This document shows positions 1-7,713 of a stretch of 19,147 nt of DNA, piece by piece. The DNA is from Glomus cerebriforme (Eukaryota; Glomeromycota; Glomeromycetes; Glomerales; Glomeraceae). Location of the stretch: positions 102,120-121,266 of the forward strand of contig QKYT01000040.1 in assembly GCA_003550305.1 (NCBI GenBank). Reading direction: 5' to 3'. The first letter of the stretch is position 1. The number at the start of each line of letters is the position of its first letter. The notes beneath the pieces are model-generated. The model was given only the letters and a program-made list of their open reading frames with translations, was not told where the DNA came from and searched no databases. The position numbers and the translations under genes are program-made.

Positions 1-775
1 AATATGTTTAGAAAGAGATAAATCTTGTCTGTATGAGGAGTTTGTGATAAGACCATTCTGTTTATAATATGAGCAGCATGGCCTCATTACAAACTTCTCA
101 CACCCTATAATAATAATAATAATAAAATGTTAGTAAATAGCAATGAAATTATTATTTCAAATATTTAAAGATAAGTAAATATAATATTTACCTTGATAGA
201 GAGCTGAAGTGAATGGACTAAAAAATAGAAGATCCAGACATATGGAATGATAAGAACCTTGATATCATCTTTTTGTTTGTCTAAATAAATAAAGCAAAAG
301 TTAAAAAATCTAAAAACAAAGGAATCACCCATCCCTTGTTTTTAACTAANAAAAAAGAAGTCTAATACAAAGGAATCACCCATCCCTTGTTTGTCTAAAN
401 AAAAAAAATNAAGAAAAAAAAGAAAAAATAAAGTGTTATGAAGGAATTAAAAAAAAAATAAAGCCAAAAATATGTTTAAAAGGAGGATAATCTTATCTGT
501 ATGAGAAGTTTGTGATGAGACCACTCTGTTTCATTGCAAACTCCTCACACCCTATAATAATAATAAAAAAAAATGTTAGTAAACAACAATGAACTTATTA
601 TTTCATATATTTAAAGCTAAGTAAATATAACATTTACCTTAATAGAGAACTTGATTATAGCTGAAGTGAGTAAACCAAAGAGTAGAAAATCCAAACATAT
701 GGAATGATAAGAACTTTATGCTGAAGTATCCATCCATCTTCTTAGTCTAATAAAATAAAAAAAAAAGTTAGAAAG
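1..775. repeat. Two diverged direct copies of an AT-rich repeat
   Basis: Copy 1 (about 1-310) and copy 2 (about 469-775) align along their length. Both begin with AATATGTTTA, then share 'CTGTATGAG.AGTTTGTGAT.AGACCA', 'CTCACACCCTATAATAATAATAA', 'AATGTTAGTAAA', 'ACATATGGAATGATAAGAAC' and a tail around 'GTCTAA'. Copy 2 lacks about 26 bases present in copy 1 near 73-98. Each copy holds an imperfect inverted repeat (copy 1: GAGGAGTTTGTGAT against ATTACAAACTTCTC). The copies are separated by about 160 bases that contain a smaller 26-bp doublet. No coding signal was found. It may be a MITE-like or tandemly duplicated non-coding repeat; copy 1 may extend past the left edge. Confidence 0.8.
316..392. 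repeat. Perfect 26-bp direct doublet
   Basis: The 26-base sequence starting ACAAAGGAATCACCC and ending ATCCCTTGTTT occurs identically at 316-341 and 367-392, 51 bases apart. It has weak dyad symmetry (AACAAAGG ... CCCTTGTT). Ambiguous bases at 350, 400 and 410 flank the copies, so an assembly artefact of a longer tandem array is possible. Confidence 0.85.
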
Positions 776-781
776 AATTCT

Positions 782-1100
782 ATTTAATAACAAGCCATTA
801 TATTTCACTATTGTTACCCTTAATTGTATTGCTCTTTTCTTCTAATTGATCTTTTTTCTCTTTCTATTTTCCAATCCTTTATTTATCTTGTAACTTCGTT
901 ATTTTCCCTTCATTTCTTTGATTCTCATTCTATTTCTGAAATATTCCCTCCATTCTTTTTCTTCATCTCTCCCTTTCCTTTTTCATATTATTTTCATATT
1001 GCCACGTCATGTTTCTCTTATCCCTTTAAGTCCTCTTCACTTCCTTTTCCTTTTACTGTATATTGAGTTCTTCCTCGTATCAAGCAAGGAAAAGCCCTTC
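782..1100 (+). repeat. Pyrimidine-rich tract ending in a diverged repeat copy
   Basis: The plus strand is almost purely C/T over about 825-1050. It ends with TACTGTATAT, then TTCCTCGTATCAAGCAAGGAAA at about 1073-1095. The same order (pyrimidine-rich stretch, TACTGTATA, TTCCTCGTATCAGGCAAGGAAAG) recurs twice at 15170-15396. This copy lacks the hairpin part that follows in those two. Overlapping open frames on both strands here are explained by the composition bias and are not called as genes. Confidence 0.65.
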
Positions 1101-1240
1101 TTTTCTTGACAGTTTCCAAAAATAGTGACATGTCGAAATTGAAAGGTATAAACAATGTTGTTTTCAGTGGTATAAGTTTATCGACTTTTGGCAATAAAAT
1201 TGTAAACAATTGTTTTCAGTTATATAATCAAAGTTTAAGA

Positions 1241-2256
1241 ATCTGTTGCTAATAACATAAGGAAATTATAGATGAAATATGTTTTAAAAAAATAATAAAT
1301 CTTGAAAAAATGTCTCTTTTTTATATCTTTTGGGGCATAGTAAAAATATGACTCATGATTTTTTATCTTGTTCATAAAATTTGATATTTTGACAAGTTAT
1401 GGATAAAATATTACTTATCGGAAGTATCAGAATGTGTACCTAACTCTAAAAGGACATTCGTATATAACTCATCTTAATATCTATAATTGCGTAACCAAAT
1501 CTAATAATATTGACATCACAATTATCAACAAAAAATCATTCAATTTACTTATGTATGATGTCATCTATAAGCGCCCAAACATTCAGGAAGAATGAAAATA
1601 CTTAAAAAGAACACGATCAAAGCCAAATAGATATTTAAAGTAGTCGTCAATTAATATAAATACAGTCTATTAAAAAAATATGTATTAATATCATGTTTCT
1701 AGATTTTTTTTTTTAAAAAAATAATAATTTCAAAGAAATGAATAAAGAGGTTTTAAATTACACAAATATTTGTTGTGCCAATGATTCTGACATGTTACAC
1801 TACATTTTATTGATATAAAAAAATGACGAAATATGGTAAAATTGGGTATAGAAAATGTTCTTTTAAGTAATCATATTAATTGTTACTGATGTCCGAAACT
1901 GATCGAAAAATTATATTATTGGGTAGACCATTGATTTTCGTTATGGAATAATTAAAAAAAAACATCCATTAATTGTATTAATTGTTTAACATAATGACAG
2001 GTTTCTAAATTTGTTTAAAAATAATTTTTATGATGAATTTAGTGTTGTATTTTTAGAGGAGAGTGTTATCTAGATTCATTGTATTTAAAAATTTTAAGAA
2101 CTAAATCTTAACTGCGCAGCATCCACATGATTATGTCACTTCATTTCCATCACGAAATTTTTATTTTGAATAATGTTAGAATAATTGTTGGACAACAAAT
2201 TGTATTATCGCTGTTTTCAAATTAATGAATCTTTATCTTAAAAGGAGTATATCCTC
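1241..2256. other. AT-rich intergenic stretch, nothing identified
   Basis: No open frame with protein-like composition, no clear repeat pair and no RNA gene were seen. The stretch contains long A and T runs and scattered stops in all frames. Confidence 0.6.
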
Positions 2257-2281
2257 CAGTCCGGTCGTCTATTTGAGTATA
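2257..2281 (+). repeat. Left terminal inverted repeat
   Basis: This 25-base end pairs with 3716-3740 at 19 of 25 positions. It lies at the outer edge of a GC-richer patch in otherwise AT-rich sequence. Confidence 0.6.
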
Positions 2282-2544
2282 TTTTACTGCGGACTCTGAT
2301 CTGCGGTCCGGCAAAATTTCAAGTCATGAGTCATCATTAATAACCCTTCTTTTACATTTTTTTTTATTCTTTTTCATTTTTTTCGCGTCATTTTCTATCT
2401 ATACTGTATTTTTTCGCGTTATTTTCTTTCTTTCACATTCATTACAATAGGTAAAAGTTGATACATTGTATTTTATATATTGATATATTGTTATATTTTT
2501 ATTTATTTTTATGCATAGAAATGTAAAAAAACAACAAATATTCA

Positions 2545-3409
2545 CACCAACTTAAGGAATTAATGTATGAATTTCCAAATGCAAGTACTACTGAACGTGT
2601 TCAAATTTTTAAAGAATTAGAGGCATCAAATGTATCCACTATTAAAGGCATATGAAGTTTTTTGAGTTGATTAAAGAACACTCTATATAATAATATTAAA
2701 AAAATATATAATTTTATTTTAGATTAGATTGCATTTTATTCAAAATCTTGGGTACGCGCATCTTAAATCCTATATATTCATTTATACCTTCAGAAATTTG
2801 GCAAAATGCTCCTGACAATACTAATGTAGCAGAATCTTATCATGCCAATTGTAATCGGGATGGAAAGACATTGCCTTTACAAGCAGCTATCTTGAAGTAA
2901 GTTAATAAATTTTATCATACAATGATCTATTCTGTATATAAAATTAGCTAATTAAATTCATTATTAGAGCTAAAAATTATGATGAACGGCAATTTATATC
3001 TTGTGATATTCATAATCATTATGGAATTGCAAAATCTGGCAAAGATCATGGAGTTGTAGCACGAGGCAAACAATCTGTAAGCTGGTAAGTCATTTAGTTT
3101 TTATTTTTATATAACAGATAAAGTATTTTTTGTTGGTTTATTTAATTAATATAATTAATATAAAAATTCTTTTTTTATTAGCTATCAAATTAAATTCTCA
3201 AAAAAATCTCAACTTAAACGACAAACTTCAAATGTACAATCTAAATCCAAAAAAGTTAAGGTTTAACATAAGAAGATACACAAATAATAGATCTTAGCAC
3301 AGAAAATCAAAGATTATCACTAAAAGAACGTCAATTGGAAATAGAGGAACGTGAAATTAAGCTTGAACGTGAAAGAATATAACTTTTAAAACTAAAAAGG
3401 AAAACTTAA
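2545..3409 (+). pseudogene. Transposase-like multicopy family relic with coiled-coil tail
   Basis: At least four coding pieces are recognisable. The first (about 2545-2650) reads '..HQLKELMYEFPNASTTERV' and loses frame near 2650. The second (from 2724 to 2896) contains 'WQNAPDNTNVAESYHAN' and 'NRDGKTLPLQAAIL'. An intron at 2897-2967 (GTAAGT..AG) leads in correct phase into 'KNYDERQFISCDIHNHYGI'. A second intron at 3085-3181 leads, again in phase, into a lysine-rich piece that stops at 3264. The tail resumes in another frame at about 3272 with 'ENQRLSLKERQLEIEERE', an obvious coiled coil, and meets an in-frame TAA at 3380 before a final stop at 3407-3409. The 'NTNVAES..HAN..RDG' pattern resembles a multicopy, transposon-associated family that I connect with Rhizophagus; the family name is not established here. 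It is broken by a frameshift near 2650, a frameshift near 3265 and a nonsense codon at 3380. Confidence 0.7.
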
Positions 3410-3715
3410 TATACTGTAAAGTTTTTATTATTATCTTTGAAAAAATCTTTACAATAAAGTATTTACATAGTTCCTTGTTTTAATTCATTTATAGTAAAAT
3501 AATTTTGTTAAACAATTGTATTGTAAAAGTTATAAAATTCTTAAAATTGTTGTTAAAATTATTGTAATATTTGGTTATAAACTTAAAGTTAAAAAAACTT
3601 TTTTTTTTACAGTCCAACAGTCCGATTAGTTCATTACTAGACATTCAGACTTAATAAAAAATCAGAGTCAGGTGAGAACTGAGTCCGGTAACTGTCTACA
3701 TAAAATACACATGAC

Positions 3716-3740
3716 TGTACTCAGGAAGGCGATCGGACTG
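3716..3740 (-). repeat. Right terminal inverted repeat
   Basis: This is the inverted partner of 2257-2281. It ends in GATCGGACTG at 3740. Confidence 0.6.
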
Positions 3741-4389
3741 CATTGAGTAAGGTATTGCCGTTCTAAAAAGTGCGTACTAGATTACTAGTGAAAACTAATC
3801 CATGATAGATAAAAGACTATTTTTTATTCAATAACAAGTTAGCTAATTCTTCGCAATATATTGTACTCAATGAATGACAAAGTTACTTTATATGAAAGCC
3901 AAATTTTACTACTTAATCCAAAGAATTCGCCTGTAGACATCAATAACCAGAATTTGGCTTGTAGAATAATGATGTCTTATTTGGTAGTCAGATTATTTAT
4001 TATTTATTATTTACTAACGTAATTGAACAGATTTTCTCTAGAACTATATGTATATTATAATTCCATCTATTTTTAAGTGAATGAATTATTAAAATGGTGG
4101 TAATGTAAATTTTATGAGAAGAAAATCTTTCTTTTTGTGGTAAATAAAAGATATTTTATATATAAATTACGTAATGCATTTGATAAATTTATCAAATCAA
4201 TTACTTTTAATGAAAAATATTTTTAGTCTAATAGTTTGATCATTGATGATTATAAAATCTAATTTATTTTTGACTTTAATTAATCAAATTAATCAGTACT
4301 TTTATAAATTAATAAATGAACATTTTCTCATATATATTTCCGCAAATTAAGATAAATACTTCAACATTTCTTTCATTTCTCTTGTAGGT
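3741..4389. other. AT-rich intergenic stretch, nothing identified
   Basis: No supported coding frame, repeat or RNA gene was found. A splice-acceptor-like TTTCTCTTGTAG near 4377-4388 precedes the CAA-rich tract and may be the edge of a lost gene. Confidence 0.5.
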
Positions 4390-4640
4390 TTACTACCAAC
4401 AACAGACTACCATTATAACAATCCAACCCAAGAACAATCAAACAATGCAACTACAACAACTAAATAATACAACACTCAAGCAACTTCTAAAGCAACAAAA
4501 ATAATACAACCATCCAAGAAACAAGTACAATAAGTTTTCAGCAACCAAAATAATACAACCACAAAAAATAAACACTATTACAGGTAAGTTTAAATAATAC
4601 AACCACCCAAGGTTGACCAAGTGAAACAATTGTTATTTTT
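4390..4640 (+). repeat. CAA-rich tract with dispersed AATAATACAAC motif
   Basis: The plus strand is dominated by CAA, ACC and AAT triplets. The motif AATAATACAAC recurs four times (near 4464, 4500, 4549 and 4595), three times as AATAATACAACCA. One frame reads as a Thr/Asn/Gln-rich peptide ('TTDYHYNNPTQEQSNN') until a stop near 4464. It could be a decayed low-complexity coding segment or a simple-sequence expansion; the evidence does not decide. Confidence 0.5.
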
Positions 4641-4649
4641 TTTATACCA

Positions 4650-4745
4650 CCACAACAACCACAACAACTTTGGATATAACAACTTTGGATATTAAAAAAT
4701 TTGGATATGATAACTTTGGATACAACAACTTTGAATACAAAAGCA
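4650..4745 (+). repeat. Short minisatellite with CAACTTTGGATA core
   Basis: A CCACAACAACCACAACAA run passes into about five imperfect copies of an AACTTTGGATA unit of roughly 14-19 bases. One frame stays open across the later copies and reads 'FGYDNFGYNNFEYK', a Tyr/Asn/Gly/Phe-rich repeat like those of low-complexity proteins. The frame stops at about 4755. The spacing is irregular, so the array is old. Confidence 0.6.
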
Positions 4746-5058
4746 ACACTAGGTAACAACCTTCATAAAAAAAAAAGTACAAAATGCTATACGAACATCT
4801 GAAACCCCATTTGTTTATCCACATAAAGGAGTGGAGGCTATGTACCTTGCTCTAATCCTTTTTAATAAAGGATAAGAGAAACTGCTTCATCTGGGGGGTG
4901 GAAGAATCATATATCTAGTACTTTAAATTCATGCCTGTGGGTGCTTTGACGATATACATATTGTACATACTTTACAATAAATGGGGAGTATTGTGTTATT
5001 ACTTTAATAATGATATTTTAATTTTTATTTATAAATTCTTTGCCTACATTCATTTTAG

Positions 5059-5210
5059 ATGCGGTCGAATTTTTGGAATAAATGGAAACATCTTCTGAGA
5101 CAATTTGCCAAAGGAAACTGGGTCCTTCCGGGCATTCATCAGCAGGATGACCTTGTAAGAGGTAGATGCTACAGGATTGGGCGTGTGTGGGGTCTTTCCA
5201 TCAATTTTTT
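5059..5210 (+). other. GC-richer patch, possible gene or repeat fragment
   Basis: This patch is clearly richer in G and C than its surroundings. It holds a 73-codon open frame (5059-5280) whose first 50 codons have ordinary composition ('QFAKGNWVLPGIHQQDDLVR') and whose end runs into T-rich sequence. A second frame reads 'METSSETICQRKLGPSG' and then stops. I do not recognise either product. The patch ends in GGGTCTTTCCA (5190-5200), which also occurs at 17932-17942, so part of it may be a transposon end. It is called as a fragment, not a gene. Confidence 0.35.
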
Positions 5211-5280
5211 AATATATTTTTTTCCCCTTTCTGAAAAAATGAAGGGCTTTCAGAATTTTAGTTTAGAAATTTATGAATAA

Positions 5281-6145
5281 AAATTAATTACATTATTAAT
5301 TTAATGATTGATATTGATAAAGACTTTTTTTCCCCTAAAATTAGGTAAGTGAATGAAGTATCATAGTTGTCATAGGAAATTACGAACAATCAAAAAATCT
5401 ATTGTTCTCATAATCTACAATTTTTGGTCATAGAATCATATCATACAATGTTTTTATTCACTCAATGTTCTTTATCATTTTTGTCATTTTGCAAATTCAT
5501 GCCGAAATCAATTTTATAAATTATTAGTAAATATAAACTAAATAAAGTATAATTGTTAATATGCAAGTTTAACCAGAATTATTAAGTTTTACCTGAATTA
5601 ACAAATAGTGAATCAACAGCATTAAAATTTTAAGAAAAATTTTAATTTCGGCTAGAATTATGAATATTTTAATTAACAAGAATTCAAAGAAAGATCGTTT
5701 TATGTTTAGTAATTTACAACATTCTAGAAAGTAATAAATTTATTTCAAACAATTTTATTATTGATTGTTATGTAATATTGTGGCTGTAGATATCTGAAAT
5801 TCAACCATATTCCAAACTTAATTAGGTTAGAATTTCTTTAATTATAACTTTTGACTTATAGTATGTCAAGAACATTAATTTTGTGATACAAGTTAATGTA
5901 TTTTGGTTTTAAACCTTTAATTAGTATTAATATGAATAATATAACAATCTATTCATATTATGTCACTTTAATAAACTATAATTTAAATAAAAAAAAACTT
6001 TGCCACAGAATATATATAATTTGGCAAAATTTAGATTAATTGACTTACATCATATACAATATATATGCAATAATATTCAAAAGCCATCAAATGCAGTAGT
6101 TTTACAATAATGAATATATATGACATGCTAATAAGAATTGAAAAA
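5281..6145. other. AT-rich upstream region of the Uma2 gene
   Basis: No coding frame or repeat was supported. It contains TATATATAAT-like stretches (about 6012-6020) that could include distal promoter elements, but such stretches are common in this composition. Confidence 0.45.
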
Positions 6146-6154
6146 GATATAAAA
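6146..6154 (+). promoter_or_regulatory. Possible TATA box of the Uma2 gene
   Basis: GATATAAAA lies about 100 bases before the chosen ATG at 6248 and is followed by an A run and a C/T-containing leader. The position suits a fungal core promoter, but TATA-like strings are frequent here, so this is tentative. Confidence 0.3.
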
Positions 6155-6247
6155 TGCCTTGAAAAAAAAAAAAATACTTAAACAAATTCCTTTTGCTTAA
6201 ATTCTTTAGAAACTTCATACTTTTACTCAAAACTTTAAAACTTCAAA

Positions 6248-7262
6248 ATGCCAAAGAGAAAGACATCAAATCCTGAACGTGGGACAGCGAAAAAGCAAAA
6301 AAAATCACCAAAAAAAGGTAATTGCTTTTTTTTTGATTTTTAAGAAAGAGACTGTTTTTGAGAAATGACAAGAAAATATTACTAACTTCCTTTAATGAAA
6401 TATTGTCTCTCTCACTAGAAGAACAATTAGATCTTAACAACTTGGACTTTAACCATACCTATAGTCTCAAGGAGTATGAACTTATTATGAAGCATCTTAA
6501 GGTGCATTCCAATTATGAGCTTGTAAATGGAAAGATAATTCCTGTACAATATACTCCAATCGCTAATGAAGCTGTCGTACATGAGATCGCCAGGCAGCTT
6601 GGTAACTGGAATATTAAATATCAACAGAATGGTCTGGTCACTACATCTCAAGGGGGGTTTAATTTTAGTAATTCTGATAAACAAAAAATTCGGGCACCAG
6701 ACATTGCTTTTACACCTATGGAAACATGTTTATCACTTGATGATAATCAACTTTGGTCTTTTAAAGGCCAACCTTTCACTCCTAATTTTGTTGTTGAGGT
6801 CGCAAATCTTGAAAACAAAGCAATAGAGAATAGTGTTGATGCCAAAATCAAGAAGGATTACTTTGCAATGGACACATCTGTAAAGTTAGGATGGTTGATT
6901 GACCCAAAGAATTGCATTGTCTGGGTTTATAAAAGAGATAAGAATGATAAACCCTATCGTCGTAATCGTGGTTGGGAAGATTTAGATGGTGGTGATATTT
7001 TACCAAAATTTACTTTAAAATTATCAAGAATTGAAAATATTGTTTCACAGGTATATTTTTTATTATTGTTTTAGTCTACAAATATTCTCATAAGTTTTAT
7101 ATTTTTAGAATCTTACTATTTTTAATATTTTCATAGGAATTAGAAGAAGAAGAAGAAAGTGATGATGAAGGAGATAAATGTTCTTACTGTAATAAAGTTC
7201 TCACTAATGTTCATGAAATGATAAAACATTTAGAAAAAGTACATTCACAATCGGATGTTTAG
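6248..7262 (+). CDS. Uma2/DUF820-type nuclease with C2H2 zinc finger, spliced, 275 aa
   Basis: The exons are 6248-6317, 6419-7050 and 7137-7262. Intron 1 has a TACTAAC branch site at 6380-6386 and CTCACTAG as acceptor; its phase-1 join makes a Glu codon. Intron 2 is phase 0. Residues 1-23 form a Lys/Arg-rich tail (KKQKKSPKK at 15-23), a likely nuclear localisation signal. Residues about 38-232 match the Uma2 fold: 'YELVNGKI' (Glu57), 'RAPDIAF' (Asp118), 'FVVEVAN' (Glu150), 'DAKIKKDYF' (Lys166) and 'LGWLIDP' (180-186). These fit the PD-(D/E)XK metal-dependent nuclease core, with the usual ExK lysine position occupied by Ala152 as in the family pattern of E-x-small residue. Residues 235-247 are acidic, then Cys249, Cys252, His265 and His270 make a C2H2 finger (C-x2-C-x12-H-x4-H). 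No stop or frameshift interrupts it. The substrate is unknown. Start choice: ATG at 6248 with A at -3; a TTG frame opening at 6358 lies inside the intron. The domain call is firm; DNA binding and nuclear action are inferred. Confidence 0.85.
6318..6418 (+). other. Intron 1 of the Uma2 gene
   Basis: It is 101 bases, GTAATT..CTCACTAG, with the branch sequence TACTAAC at 6380-6386. Closer AG sites at 6344-6350 would leave introns of only 27-33 bases, and reading straight through hits a stop soon after 6330. Joining 6317 to 6419 keeps one open frame. Confidence 0.8.
7051..7136 (+). other. Intron 2 of the Uma2 gene
   Basis: It is 86 bases, donor CACAG|GTATAT and acceptor TTTTCATAG. Splicing in phase 0 joins the nuclease exon to the acidic and zinc-finger exon. 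Without splicing the frame ends at 7074, before any Cys/His pair. Confidence 0.85.
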
Positions 7263-7713
7263 AAAACTTATTGGAAATCCAACATATATAATATGCTAAG
7301 ATTTATAAAAATGTCTAAATTATGCAATACCTTTAAGTAAATTTCATGCAAATTATGTTAAGTTGATTAATTTTACAGTAGGTGATAAATTGATCTTATA
7401 AGAACAAATTTACTGTAGTTTAAGATTTTTGTATAAATAAGTTTTATATTAATAAGTTTTGATGTTATCAAAAATTATAGAAAAATAAATAACCTCACTT
7501 TTAATTTGAGTTCATAATGAAATAATAAAAATTTAATTACATTGTTGTTTTATTAATTCAAAAAATTCTTTTACCATAAACCTTGATAAAACTTGCAGAA
7601 ATTATGACAATTTATTTTTTAGAATCGATTTATGTTTTATTTAGTAAAATTTTAACACTTTATTTAAGTACATATATATATATATAATACTTGCTGCGCT
7701 GCAATATATGAAT
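7263..7713. other. Intergenic region between convergent genes
   Basis: This separates the 3' end of the Uma2 gene from the 3' end of the minus-strand pseudogene. AATAAA at 7484-7489 is a possible polyadenylation signal for the plus strand, about 220 bases past the stop. A TA dinucleotide run (TATATATATATATA) lies near 7673-7686. Nothing else was seen. Confidence 0.5.

Larger units (their letters stand above)
2257..3740 (+). mobile_element. Decayed DNA transposon with imperfect terminal inverted repeats
   Basis: The left end 2257-2281 begins CAGTCCGGTCG. The reverse complement of the right end 3716-3740 begins CAGTCCGATCG. The 25-base ends match at 19 positions, and five of the six differences are transitions. 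A second inverted pair lies inside: CGGACTC at 2290-2296 and GAGTCCG at 3681-3687. Further CAGTCC copies lie at 3610-3615 and 3618-3623. Between the ends sits a transposase-like relic. The eight bases outside the two ends do not match, so no target-site duplication is visible and the exact borders are uncertain. The superfamily is not assigned; a CAG start is also seen in some hAT ends, but that is weak evidence. Confidence 0.6.

Noticed and set aside
824..1209. Three overlapping short frames on both strands (824-1066, 918-1109, 1018-1209)
   Set aside because: They are Phe/Ser/Leu-rich or its reverse and follow from the pyrimidine-rich strand; the region is explained as a repeat.
2249..3748. 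An 8-bp target-site duplication flanking the transposon
   Set aside because: The bases outside the inverted ends (ATATCCTC on the left, CATTGAGT on the right) do not match.
4438..4824. Minus-strand frames over the CAA-rich tract
   Set aside because: Their Val/Cys/Gly/Leu-rich products are translations of GTT/TTG simple sequence and have no independent support.
6427..6826. Open frames on the minus strand (6427-6684) and in another plus frame (6566-6826) over the Uma2 exon
   Set aside because: They are shadows of the nuclease exon, with no motifs or suitable starts of their own.
6358..7074. The unspliced 238-codon frame opening with TTG at 6358
   Set aside because: TTG is not a credible fungal start, the first 20 codons lie inside an intron with a clear branch site, and the frame end at 7074 lies in intron 2. 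The three-exon model explains all of these.
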